28,462 nt of DNA from a virus. The translations under genes were made by a program, and so were the position numbers. Positions 19,099-25,600 of this stretch are shown here, piece by piece. The stretch covers positions 1 through 28,462 of the IMG/VR virus record IMGVR_UViG_3300032242_002491; one strand, 5' to 3'. Every line of letters starts with the position of its first letter. The first letter of the stretch is position 1. The notes below the pieces were generated by a model that ran no database searches, had not been told where the DNA came from, and saw nothing but the letters and a program-made list of their open reading frames with translations.

Positions 19099-19449
19099 TT
19101 ATAAATCAGGGTCATTATCAAGCAAATAATCTATACCTAGCTCCATAAGCATTTCTTTTGCTTTTTCGCTTACCTTAAACATAGCCTGTAGATTTTCATC
19201 ATATTCTACGTCAACCAGGCCTTGTTCAAACAATCCTAACATGGTATTGTCTACATCTGCCATAATTTCTTTATAAAGATCTGGCATTATTTCTTGTAAA
19301 ACTGGCATATTAAATTTAAACATACGCTCACCATATTCATCCATGCCATCCCATTCTGCTGCACCTTGAGAAACTAGGTATTCTATAACCATTTCTGTTT
19401 CTTCTTCCATGCCCTCTTCAAAAAAATCGCCAAAATCTGGTCTCTCCAT
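19099..19449 (-). CDS. Acidic helical protein (116 aa)
   Basis: A 116-residue, strongly acidic protein (MERPDFGDFFEEGMEEETEM ... NDPDL). The middle, MVIEYLVSQGAAEWDGMDEY, then FKFNMPVLQEIMPDLYKEIM and a winged-helix-like ending (LFEQGLVDVEYDENLQAMFKV), suggests a helical protein possibly with a wHTH half. Short 'xxSQGAAEWDGxDExGERMFxFN' repeats this pattern of structural proteins of related phages, but I cannot name it. Leaderless start: TATAAT 6 nt before ATG. Confidence 0.7.
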   Translation of the reverse strand: MERPDFGDFFEEGMEEETEMVIEYLVSQGAAEWDGMDEYGERMFKFNMPVLQEIMPDLYKEIMADVDNTMLGLFEQGLVDVEYDENLQAMFKVSEKAKEMLMELGIDYLLDNDPDL

Positions 19450-19455
19450 ACGTTA

Positions 19456-19484
19456 ATTATACTCTACTTCAACGCTAATGTCAG
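19456..19484 (-). promoter_or_regulatory. Leaderless promoter for the 19449 gene
   Basis: CTGACA (19484-19479), 17-nt spacer, TATAAT (19461-19456), with the ATG 6 nt beyond. The whole promoter lies within the end of the subtilase gene. Confidence 0.75.
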
Positions 19485-20351
19485 ATTTAAAGTAGGGACT
19501 GAATTAATATATTGGTTTGTAGATACAGATGCTGTTTGTTGAATTAAAGAGTAAATTTGAGAATATGATAGTAAAGGTTTTGCTTGATGAATTGCTATCC
19601 ACCCCGCTCCAAAAACTTGAGTTGCAGCTGAAGTACCATTACTTGAGCCAATTTGACCCAGGGCATCAAAACTCATAGAATTAGAATAATTACTGTAAAG
19701 CTGATGAATACCATTTACAGATGCACCAATAGAAATAATACCAGTATTGCATGCTGGAAAATCAATATGAAGGCGATCATAATTATTTCCTGCTGCTGCA
19801 ATTACTGGAATATTTACAGATTTAAGTTGCACAACAGCATTTGTTAGCGGTACAGAATTTGGACAAGTTGATGAAGTAATTGCTCTTCCGTAACTCATAG
19901 TAACTGCACCAATATTATATACTTCTCTGTTAGCATATACCCAATTCAAAATATTAACAATGTCTGTATCTAGTGGGGCAATAACTGCTTTATTAATAGA
20001 AAAAGCACGAATAAATATAAATTTAGTGTTTGGATTTGTTGCAATTGAATCAAGCATCATTTCTGTTCCATGAATTGCAGTTCCAGTTGACAATTGTTTT
20101 GTATTTAATTGTGCTGAACCCGCACCATCCATTGATAGTTTTCCATTTGGACAAGTTGCTTCAAGCCAATTAACACATTTTTCATAAATTACTTTGTCTT
20201 TAAATGATGCAACTAGCGGGTCATAACCAGTGTCAATAATTGCAATATTTGAACCTGTTGACACTGCATGTGCTGGTATTGAACCAGATGCAGATAATAT
20301 TAAATAAATAACAATTAAAATAATACCAAAAGTAGTTAATATTCTTTTCAT
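19464..20351 (-). CDS. Secreted subtilisin-like serine protease (S8)
   Basis: A 295-residue S8 peptidase. Residues 1-29 are a signal peptide or anchor (MKRILTTFGIILIVIYLILS, then AHA). The triad is Asp40 (IAIIDTGYD), His94 (AIHGTEMM) and Ser241 (SSNGTSAAT), with oxyanion Asn189 (AAAGNNYD). There is almost no propeptide and the domain ends soon after the serine helix, so it is a minimal subtilase. Exported, so it would act on the cell surface or outside, perhaps on the host envelope or surface protein. It has a dedicated promoter directly after tRNA-Glu. Confidence 0.9.
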   Translation of the reverse strand: MKRILTTFGIILIVIYLILSASGSIPAHAVSTGSNIAIIDTGYDPLVASFKDKVIYEKCVNWLEATCPNGKLSMDGAGSAQLNTKQLSTGTAIHGTEMMLDSIATNPNTKFIFIRAFSINKAVIAPLDTDIVNILNWVYANREVYNIGAVTMSYGRAITSSTCPNSVPLTNAVVQLKSVNIPVIAAAGNNYDRLHIDFPACNTGIISIGASVNGIHQLYSNYSNSMSFDALGQIGSSNGTSAATQVFGAGWIAIHQAKPLLSYSQIYSLIQQTASVSTNQYINSVPTLNLTLALK

Positions 20352-20379
20352 TTTTTTCCTTTGTTAGTGGTTATATTAC

Positions 20380-20409
20380 ATTCTATCATTTAATGCTGAC
20401 ATATGTCAA
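20380..20409 (-). promoter_or_regulatory. Promoter of the subtilase gene, abutting tRNA-Glu
   Basis: TTGACA (20409-20404), 18-nt spacer, TAGAAT (20385-20380) preceded by TGA. The -35 box starts at the base after the CCA end of tRNA-Glu. AAAGGAAAAAA before the ATG is the ribosome site. Confidence 0.8.
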
Positions 20410-20484
20410 TGGTAGCCCTACAGGGAATTGAACCCTGTTCTGCAAGATGAAAGCCTGCAATCCTAACCAATAGACGATAGGGCC
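20410..20484 (-). tRNA. tRNA-Glu (UUC)
   Basis: Full cloverleaf: acceptor GGCCCTA/TAGGGCT, anticodon stem GCAGG/CTTGC with loop CTTTCAT (anticodon TTC), T arm CAGGG TTCAATT CCCTG. It is the only tRNA here with an encoded CCA. Reads GAA/GAG. Confidence 0.95.
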
Positions 20485-20487
20485 TTA

Positions 20488-20562
20488 GTGCCTCCAGTTG
20501 GGCTCGAACCAACGACCCGCAGATTAAAAGTCTGCTGCTCTACCATCTGAGCTATAGAAGCA
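20488..20562 (-). tRNA. tRNA-Lys (UUU)
   Basis: Acceptor TGCTTCT/GGAGGCA, anticodon stem CAGAC...with loop CTTTTAA (anticodon TTT), T arm GTTGG TTCGAGC CCAAC. No encoded CCA. Three bases separate it from tRNA-Glu. Reads AAA/AAG. Confidence 0.94.
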
Positions 20563-20593
20563 TGAACAGTTTTAGTCTTGTTCAGGACTATTG

Positions 20594-21106
20594 TTAAGCA
20601 GAAAGTATTTTACTTAAAGCATTAATTGTTGCTGCAATTCTTCCGATATCACGCAACTGCTCTACTGTATATCCCTCTTGCTTTAGTGTTTCATAATGCG
20701 CCTTAACGCAAAAGTGACACTTACCAATAATTGATGAAGCTAATGAATATGCTTCAAACTTGGCTTTTGTTGTACCGCCGTGTGATGCAATAGCATTCAT
20801 TCTCAACTGTGCTGGTAAACCAGACAAAGCAGAGTCATCCGCCATTTCAACGTAAGGATACCATACATTGTTTTGAGCCATCAAGGCACCAGCCGTTAAA
20901 GCAGCATTTTTTTCTACTTCATCAGTTGCACCTGAAGCAATAAATGCTAAAAGTTTTCCATTTCCTGTTGCAAAAGCAGCAGCAATAGCTAAGTAAGTAA
21001 CTTGCTCTGGGTCAATCGTAGAACGATTAACAACAGCATCTAAGTTTAACTTAATATCTTTTGCGTATTCTGGCAAAGAATCTTTTAGTTGATCAACCCA
21101 AGACAT
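20594..21106 (-). CDS. ahpD: Alkyl hydroperoxidase AhpD-like
   Basis: A 170-residue AhpD/CMD-family protein. GKCHFCVKAHYETL holds the C-x2-C-x3-H active site (Cys130, Cys133, His137), with Glu118 in the preceding helix. The start MSWVDQLKDSLPEYAKDIKL matches actinobacterial AhpD. In actinobacteria AhpD reduces AhpC, using dihydrolipoamide-type donors. The gene overlaps ahpC (TAATG), the same order as in actinobacterial chromosomes, so the pair was probably taken from a host as a unit. Confidence 0.93.
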   Translation of the reverse strand: MSWVDQLKDSLPEYAKDIKLNLDAVVNRSTIDPEQVTYLAIAAAFATGNGKLLAFIASGATDEVEKNAALTAGALMAQNNVWYPYVEMADDSALSGLPAQLRMNAIASHGGTTKAKFEAYSLASSIIGKCHFCVKAHYETLKQEGYTVEQLRDIGRIAATINALSKILSA

Positions 21107-21642
21107 TAAAGAGTTTCCCCTCCAAGTGGGCGGTTACAGGCACAAAGTTCTCCAGTTTGAAGTGCATCTAAAACACGAAGTGCTTCATCAGCATTACGGC
21201 CAACATCTAAATTGTTTACTGTGATGTGTTGGATCACGTTATCTGGATCAACAATAAATGTTGCACGTAATGTAACTCCCTGTGAAGTAATAATTCCTAG
21301 ATCTGATGAAAGCTCTCGGGCTGAATCAGCAAATGACCATGAATTTGTTTTTGCAAGATCACCATGGTTATTACGCCATGCAATTTTACAAAATTCATTG
21401 TCAACTGAGCCAGTCATGAGAACGGCATCACGATCATTAAAATCATTAACTAACTTATCATATGCAACAATTTCTGTTGGACATACAAATGTAAAATCCT
21501 TTGGATAAAATGCAATAATCTTCCACTTTCCAGCAAAAGAATCTTGATTTAAGTTCTCAAAGGAAGAGTCATCATAAGCTAATGCCCCTGGCTTTACACC
21601 AACAACATTAAAATTACCGAGCTTGTCTCCTACAGTTTTCAT
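21106..21642 (-). CDS. ahpC: Peroxiredoxin AhpC
   Basis: A 178-residue 2-Cys peroxiredoxin. Peroxidatic Cys54 lies in FYPKDFTFVCPTEI, and Cys167/Cys169 near the C-terminus (GELCACNRP) include the resolving cysteines, the three-cysteine arrangement seen in actinobacterial AhpC. It reduces H2O2, organic peroxides and peroxynitrite. With AhpD downstream, thioredoxin and Dps it forms a peroxide-handling set. The ATG is 33 nt after the 3' end of tRNA-Leu; a GATACT-TT-AGTATC dyad lies between them at 21661-21674. Confidence 0.95.
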   Translation of the reverse strand: MKTVGDKLGNFNVVGVKPGALAYDDSSFENLNQDSFAGKWKIIAFYPKDFTFVCPTEIVAYDKLVNDFNDRDAVLMTGSVDNEFCKIAWRNNHGDLAKTNSWSFADSARELSSDLGIITSQGVTLRATFIVDPDNVIQHITVNNLDVGRNADEALRVLDALQTGELCACNRPLGGETL

Positions 21643-21675
21643 ATTTCTCCTTATATAAGTGATACTTTAGTATCG

Positions 21676-21748
21676 TACCCCAAGACAGATTCGAACTGTC
21701 GCTGTATGGATTTTAAGTCCACTATCTCTACCGCTGGATTACTGGGGC
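21676..21748 (-). tRNA. tRNA-Leu (UAA), short variable loop
   Basis: Cloverleaf: acceptor GCCCCAG/TTGGGGT with A73, anticodon stem GTGGA/TCCAT with loop CTTAAAA (anticodon TAA), T arm GACAG TTCGAAT CTGTC. Variable region is only 5 nt, whereas bacterial tRNA-Leu normally carries a long extra arm. The D stem is only three pairs. No CCA encoded. Reads UUA by anticodon. Confidence 0.85.
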
Positions 21749-21749
21749 G

Positions 21750-21822
21750 TGACCTCTGTAGGATTTGAACCTACGACCAACAGGGTAGAAACCTGTGACT
21801 CTATCCACTGAGCTAAGAGGCC
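21750..21822 (-). tRNA. tRNA-Arg (UCU)
   Basis: Acceptor GGCCTCT/AGAGGTC, anticodon stem ACAGG/CCTGT with loop TTTCTAC (anticodon TCT), T arm GTAGG TTCAAAT CCTAC. One base from tRNA-Leu. Reads AGA/AGG. Confidence 0.94.
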
Positions 21823-21827
21823 AAATA

Positions 21828-21853
21828 AACAGGCCCTAATCTTAGGGCCTGTT
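21828..21853 (-). terminator. Hairpin after dps, directly before tRNA-Arg
   Basis: AACAGGCCCTAA / TTAGGGCCTGTT, 12-bp perfect arms, followed on the - strand by TTTATTT. It looks like an intrinsic terminator for dps, but only 5 nt separate it from tRNA-Arg, with no promoter between, so some read-through or RNA processing must feed the tRNAs. Confidence 0.75.
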
Positions 21854-21877
21854 ATTAACTATGATGTTATTATACTA

Positions 21878-22321
21878 CTACTTAAGAGTTGATGTCAATT
21901 GCCATTGCCAAAATTTATGTTGTTCAATTCTTCCAGCAATAAAATTACAAATTCCTTGTTCATCTAACTCATTTGATATATCGTAAGTTCTTCTTAACAT
22001 TGCAAGAACCACTGTGTTTGTTTGAACTAATTCCTGAAGCATAGTTTTTGCATCAAGATTTTCTGAATCATTAATTTCTAAAGCACTGCCTTCAAGCCAT
22101 GACTTTAAACCAAAAGGTGCTTTTGCACCAAGTTTGCGAATATTCTCTGCAATTGGATCAATAGACTCATATACATCTGAATAAATTTTTAATAAAAACT
22201 TATGATATTGTGGAAAATTTGAACCTTCAACATTCCAATGATACCCATGAGATTGAACATACATTTTCACAACCATTGATTTTAAAGTTTTTAAAGCATC
22301 AATTAAATCTTTTTCTTCCAT
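21878..22321 (-). CDS. dps: Dps-family DNA-binding/ferritin-like protein
   Basis: A 147-residue Dps. HGYHWNVEGSNFPQYHKFLL and SIDPIAENIRKLG contain the ferroxidase residues (His28, His40, Asp55, Glu59) that sit at the dimer interface. Dodecameric Dps oxidises Fe(II) with H2O2 and stores the iron, protecting DNA. The short N-terminus lacks a long lysine tail, so DNA binding may be weak. It fits beside ahpC/ahpD and many Fe(II) oxygenases. Start ATG overlaps the upstream membrane gene (TAATG). Confidence 0.93.
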   Translation of the reverse strand: MEEKDLIDALKTLKSMVVKMYVQSHGYHWNVEGSNFPQYHKFLLKIYSDVYESIDPIAENIRKLGAKAPFGLKSWLEGSALEINDSENLDAKTMLQELVQTNTVVLAMLRRTYDISNELDEQGICNFIAGRIEQHKFWQWQLTSTLK

Positions 22322-22569
22322 TATAAATTCCTTATCAATTTCTCATCTGGTGTATTTGGATCATTTTCTACATATAAAGCTTTTATTGTTTTTTTATCTT
22401 CAACTGTTTGGCTCCATTCTGCAAAACCAATTATAAAAATAATTGAAGGAACAATCAAATCAACTGCTGAAGAAGGTAAATATTTATGAAGCCATATTAT
22501 TATAGCAGAAATATAACCTGTAAGTCTAGCTGGGTATTTTTTAGTATACGTAAACAACTTTTTTAACAT
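22321..22569 (-). CDS. Small membrane protein (82 aa)
   Basis: LTGYISAIIIWLHKYLPSSA and VDLIVPSIIFIIGFAEWSQT give two membrane spans after a basic N-terminus (MLKKLFTYTKKYPAR), with a charged C-terminal tail. Topology suits a small phage holin-like or accessory membrane protein, but no family is recognised. TATAAT lies at 22582-22577, 7 nt before the ATG, so the mRNA is probably leaderless. Overlaps dps by TAATG. Confidence 0.75.
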   Translation of the reverse strand: MLKKLFTYTKKYPARLTGYISAIIIWLHKYLPSSAVDLIVPSIIFIIGFAEWSQTVEDKKTIKALYVENDPNTPDEKLIRNL

Positions 22570-22584
22570 ATAACTAATTATACA

Positions 22585-22722
22585 TTATTTTGAGCTTTTT
22601 GCCTTATGCCCTCTAAAACCTGTCTTTTTTGGGTTCATAGAACCAGGCTTTTTTTGACCTGGAGCAACTGCTGCTTGACGTTGTTTTAAGCCTGCTAAAA
22701 TTTTATCGTGATGTTTTCCCAT
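22585..22722 (-). CDS. Small basic protein (45 aa)
   Basis: MGKHHDKILAGLKQRQAAVA then PGQKKPGSMNPKKTGFRGHK and AKSSK: 45 residues, very basic, Gly/Pro-containing. It starts in a TAATG overlap with the oxygenase gene. Composition suggests nucleic-acid or virion-interior binding. Short but well supported by the coupled start. Confidence 0.65.
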   Translation of the reverse strand: MGKHHDKILAGLKQRQAAVAPGQKKPGSMNPKKTGFRGHKAKSSK

Positions 22723-23288
22723 TACTTTTCTCTATTTCCTTCCCACTCTGTTTCTTTAAGCAAATTCATTGATGGATAATCATATCTTGCTGTATTTTTT
22801 GTTGTTAACATGTTGAACATTCCAAACCTTGTCCCACCCTCCACTGTTAATACTGCATGATCAAAATCTGGATCGTTTGCTTTAAAAAACATTGCGTCAC
22901 CCATTTTTGGAATATATGTGTAATCTATGTTTGGAAAGCTTAATCCCCCACCTGAAAAATTATCATTAAGATATATTAAACAAGTATAATCATAATACTC
23001 TTCAACTTCATTAAAATAGCCATCTGTATGTAAAAACATAGAATAGCCTGGAAGATATTTCATAGTAGCAGTTTCCGCTAAATAAAGATCTTCTTTAAAA
23101 AGGTCCCTTGCTTTATCAACAAAGCGTAAAGAAATATTTTTATAATTTTCATCCATTTCTGAGTTCCAAAGTTGATATTTTAATTTTTTAGGTCCAGTAA
23201 AGGCTTTATCTATATTTTTTTCTAAAAATTCAATTTGAAGACTACATTCTTCTTCTGATAAAAAGTTTTCTATTACTATTGGTTTCAT
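22722..23288 (-). CDS. 2OG-Fe(II) oxygenase
   Basis: A 188-residue prolyl-4-hydroxylase-like dioxygenase: His87 and Asp89 (FLHTDGYF), distal His144 (DFDHAV) and Arg154 (GGTRFGMF). CLIYLNDNFSGGGLSFPNID is the typical core, with GGG in place of the usual GGE. It starts MKPIVIENFLSEEECSLQIE, the common 'V-x-ENFLSxEEC' opening shared with the 24180-24815 product. Substrate unknown. ATG overlaps the upstream stop (ATGA). Confidence 0.88.
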   Translation of the reverse strand: MKPIVIENFLSEEECSLQIEFLEKNIDKAFTGPKKLKYQLWNSEMDENYKNISLRFVDKARDLFKEDLYLAETATMKYLPGYSMFLHTDGYFNEVEEYYDYTCLIYLNDNFSGGGLSFPNIDYTYIPKMGDAMFFKANDPDFDHAVLTVEGGTRFGMFNMLTTKNTARYDYPSMNLLKETEWEGNREK

Positions 23289-24172
23289 GAATTGCTTCTT
23301 CCTTTTCTGTCTGATTTATTGCCATATCCTACCGATGTCTTACCATCATTTTGCGGTGGAGTGTTATATGTTGAATTATATCTCATATCTTGCATTTGTG
23401 AACCCATAACTGGTGCAAAAGAACCATTCCAAAAACTTAAAGAACCTATCCCTTCTTGTTCGTCTTGTTTTGCTTGATCACCTTTAACTACTGGCTCATT
23501 TATTGATATTGCTTTCATAGCTTCTTCTGCATGTTCTTTAGTTGTATAACAACCAATTACTTGTCCTGTTCCCGCTTTTGTAATTGCATAACCACCTAAG
23601 CAGTCTGGAACATTGTATTCTAATTTAAATCCTACGCCACCAGAAATTCTTCCAGCACCTGCGGATTCTTTTTCAATTTTATTTTCTTTATTTACAATAG
23701 CACGAGACCATGCATATCCTGCATCTCCGCCCCATGCATACCACATTACTTTACCGTGTGATGGCTTATCCCAATCTTTTCCTTTTTTATCAACTTCGTG
23801 ACGAGAAAAGAAAGAGTACATTCTTTTAACTGTATCAAGTGACATTGATCTTCCAGCAATGATATCGCTTGCACGTCCCCAACCAACAGGTGTGCCTGCT
23901 CCATTTGCTTTACCTTCTTCTTTCCATTTTAAAGCTTTACGAGCTGCTGCTTTCATTCCTGCATTTGGTTGATATCCATCAGCTTTTTTTACGGGAATAC
24001 AATTAGGAACTGTCTTACCATCTTTTTCTTTAGTCCCAGCATATTCGTAACCGTCCCAACATGGGCCTTGACCTTTATCAATACAATATGCACACTTTTC
24101 TGTATCTGAAACATAATGGTGATCATTACCTAAATCATCGCATCCACAAGTCATACATTTGGTCGTTGTCAT
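23285..24172 (-). CDS. Phage protein with Cys-rich head and FWNGSFAPV motif
   Basis: A 295-residue protein. The N-terminus has CMTCGC...CAYC (zinc-type knuckles), then GPCWDGYEYAGTKEKDGKTV with a following NCIP, a short domain seen in many phage structural or accessory proteins. Residues about 70-160 (AARKALKWKEEGKANGAGTP, GRASDIIAGRSMSLDTVKRM, YAWGGDAGYAWSRAIV) match a domain found beside phage prohead protease/capsid genes. A second Cys segment (DCLGGYAITK...GCYTTKEHAEEAMKA) and SLSFWNGSFAPVMG follow, with a disordered tail. Likely virion- or head-associated, though not proven. Leaderless start. Confidence 0.7.
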   Translation of the reverse strand: MTTTKCMTCGCDDLGNDHHYVSDTEKCAYCIDKGQGPCWDGYEYAGTKEKDGKTVPNCIPVKKADGYQPNAGMKAAARKALKWKEEGKANGAGTPVGWGRASDIIAGRSMSLDTVKRMYSFFSRHEVDKKGKDWDKPSHGKVMWYAWGGDAGYAWSRAIVNKENKIEKESAGAGRISGGVGFKLEYNVPDCLGGYAITKAGTGQVIGCYTTKEHAEEAMKAISINEPVVKGDQAKQDEQEGIGSLSFWNGSFAPVMGSQMQDMRYNSTYNTPPQNDGKTSVGYGNKSDRKGRSNS

Positions 24173-24178
24173 GCTTAT

Positions 24179-24187
24179 ATTATACCA
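24179..24187 (-). promoter_or_regulatory. Extended -10, leaderless promoter
   Basis: TGG-TATAAT on the - strand; the ATG at 24172 is 6 nt past the -10 box. It overlaps the last codons of the upstream oxygenase. Confidence 0.65.
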
Positions 24188-24815
24188 CTTTAGATATTAT
24201 TTCCATTGAATCAAACCCTTTAAACTCATATTCTTTTTGAGGAGTTGTCCATAAAATAATTGAATCTCTATCGCCTTTTTCAACAGTTTTCCCGCCATGC
24301 CATTTACCTGCTGGGAATAAGATAAAATCGCCCTTTTTAGGCTTATATATAAGCCCACCCATTTCATCTTCATATAAAGGCCAATCTTCTTTAGTTTCAA
24401 ATTTATCTAAAAACACTATTTCGCCACCAGCATAATTATCATTTAAATAAAGAACTCCGCTATAGTTTAATTCACAAAAATAATGATGAATATCTTGATG
24501 AAGCCTTAACTTTATGTCTTTTCTTAATCTTGCAATTGAAAAACCATAAAAATAAGATTTATCGTCGTCAAAGTTTTCTTTTATTTTTTGAATAAATATG
24601 CTTTTATATTTGTTCAAAATAGATTCAATATCTTTAAATAAATAAGGTGCCTTTTGATCTGGCGATAATGCTCTATATGCTGCACCTTTTTTAAAAGATA
24701 TACCTAGCCTTCTTTTAAATTTTTCTTTATTATGCATGTTTTTATTTATATAATCAATTAAAAAATTACAATCTTCTTCTGATACAAGATTGTTGTATAT
24801 AATAACATCTTTCAT
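24180..24815 (-). CDS. 2OG-Fe(II) oxygenase downstream of tRNA-Thr
   Basis: A 211-residue dioxygenase: His106 and Asp108 (RLHQDIHHYF), distal His173 (GKWHGG), Arg183. GVLYLNDNYAGGEIVFLDKF is the core strand pair, KPKKGDFILFPAG the typical turn. The opening MKDVIIYNNLVSEEDCNFLI matches the 22722-23288 product. The ATG lies 4 nt after the 3' end of tRNA-Thr with no ribosome site of its own, so tRNA processing would leave a nearly leaderless mRNA. Substrate unknown. Confidence 0.88.
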   Translation of the reverse strand: MKDVIIYNNLVSEEDCNFLIDYINKNMHNKEKFKRRLGISFKKGAAYRALSPDQKAPYLFKDIESILNKYKSIFIQKIKENFDDDKSYFYGFSIARLRKDIKLRLHQDIHHYFCELNYSGVLYLNDNYAGGEIVFLDKFETKEDWPLYEDEMGGLIYKPKKGDFILFPAGKWHGGKTVEKGDRDSIILWTTPQKEYEFKGFDSMEIISKVV

Positions 24816-24819
24816 TTTG

Positions 24820-24891
24820 AGCCCCGTTTCAGGATTGAACTGAAGACCTTCCGCTTACAAGGCGGATGCTCTACCACTGAGCTAACAAGGC
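24820..24891 (-). tRNA. tRNA-Thr (UGU)
   Basis: Acceptor GCCTTGT/ACGGGGC, anticodon stem TCCGC/GCGGA with loop CTTGTAA (anticodon TGT), T arm TTCAG TTCAATC CTGAA, discriminator T. It sits between the RNA candidate (3 nt upstream) and an oxygenase ATG (4 nt downstream). Reads ACA. Confidence 0.94.
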
Positions 24892-24894
24892 CTA

Positions 24895-25003
24895 GGACTA
24901 TACACGGATTCCAGCACTAATGGCTGCCCTGTCTCACCACAACTCTTACATCGGGTGTACATCATATGTAACTATAACATCCCAAGGTGTGCCGTGTATA
25001 GCC
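24895..25003 (-). ncRNA. Candidate structured RNA joined to tRNA-Thr
   Basis: The first and last bases of this 109-nt stretch pair: GGCTATACACGG (from 25003) with CCGTGTATAG-TCC (ending 24895), 12 pairs with one bulge. Inside are two arms: one with TTGGG/CCCGA and a TACAT/ATGTA hairpin, and one with CAGC-CATTAGT-GCTG. There is no ORF. A TATAAT at 25016-25011 places the start site at 25004-25003, exactly where the stem begins. The 3' end is 3 nt from tRNA-Thr, so RNase P would release it. I do not recognise the family. Confidence 0.62.
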
Positions 25004-25010
25004 TATTTAT

Positions 25011-25016
25011 ATTATA
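25011..25016 (-). promoter_or_regulatory. -10 box before the RNA candidate
   Basis: TATAAT on the - strand, in TAAGGTATAAT overlapping the Hsp20 stop codon region; predicted start at 25003-25004. The -35 region is weak. Confidence 0.55.
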
Positions 25017-25018
25017 CC

Positions 25019-25516
25019 TTACTTGATCTTTATTTGCTTTGGCTTAGCTTCTTCTGGAATTTCCCGTTCAATTTTAACAGTTAGCATTCCATTATCAAGT
25101 GAAGCAGATTTAACATTCATATACTCACCAAGAGTAAAGGTTTGTGTAAAATTACGACCAGCAATTCCTTTATGAAGGTAATCTGCTTTGTCTTCATTTT
25201 TACGTTCGCTCTTAATAACTAACGTATCTTTATCTACTGTTATATCAATATCTTCACGATCATATCCTGCAACTGCAAGTTCAACAACGTAGTTGTCCTC
25301 ATCAATTTTCTTTACATTATATGGAGGGAAGGTAGAAGTTGTTACCTTGTTAGTATTCCATCTTGCAAATTGATCATGAAATCCTAAAAAAAATGGATCA
25401 TTAAACCATGCTTCAATTGTTGCAAATGGATTATATTGTGTTGGTGTTGTTGCTTTCTTTTGTTTATTCATATGGACTTCATATTCGTCCCACCCATAGG
25501 GTTTTAGATGTGTCAT
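25019..25516 (-). CDS. Small heat-shock protein (Hsp20/alpha-crystallin)
   Basis: A 165-residue Hsp20. After a 50-residue N-terminal arm the alpha-crystallin domain runs from about 62: PYNVKKIDEDNYVVELAVAG, DREDIDITVDKDTLVIKSER, YLHKGIAGRNFTQTFTLGEY, ending SASLDNGMLTVKIEREIPEE with the conserved A-x-L-x-N-G-x-L motif; the C-terminal KPKQIKIK contains the I-x-I anchor. It prevents aggregation of unfolding proteins and is ATP-independent. Phage Hsp20 genes are widespread in cyano- and actinophages. Ribosome site AAGGAG, in a foldable leader. Confidence 0.95.
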   Translation of the reverse strand: MTHLKPYGWDEYEVHMNKQKKATTPTQYNPFATIEAWFNDPFFLGFHDQFARWNTNKVTTSTFPPYNVKKIDEDNYVVELAVAGYDREDIDITVDKDTLVIKSERKNEDKADYLHKGIAGRNFTQTFTLGEYMNVKSASLDNGMLTVKIEREIPEEAKPKQIKIK

Positions 25517-25588
25517 TTTACTTAGCTCCTTTTCAGCAAGTTAGTTGTATTCAGGACCCATAAGGCATCCTGTTGTATTATTATATCA
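25517..25588 (-). promoter_or_regulatory. Hsp20 promoter and structured leader (possible RNA thermometer)
   Basis: TGA-TATAAT (25585-25580) gives a start near 25573 and a leader of about 57 nt. Hairpin 1: CAGGA...TCCTG enclosing CC-TTAT-GG. Hairpin 2: ACTTGCT / AGC(T)AAGT, 7 pairs with one bulge; its loop and stem contain the AAGGAG ribosome site. Partial masking of the site before a heat-shock gene is the layout of bacterial RNA thermometers. Confidence 0.5.
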
Positions 25589-25600
25589 TAATTTTAAATT

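Noticed and set aside
20563-20593. TGAACA...TGTTCA inverted repeat between ahpD and tRNA-Lys as a terminator
   Set aside because: Stem is only 6 bp with a 10-nt loop and no T-run follows.
21661-21674. GATACT-TT-AGTATC dyad before ahpC as an OxyR or IdeR site
   Set aside because: It does not match either consensus closely and is A/T-rich and short; left as a note in the ahpC entry.
20594-22321. Idea that the window is host chromosome because of ahpC, ahpD and dps
   Set aside because: Terminase, dUTPase, dispersed tRNAs, dense overlapping tiny genes and absence of housekeeping operons fit a phage; such stress genes are known in large phages.
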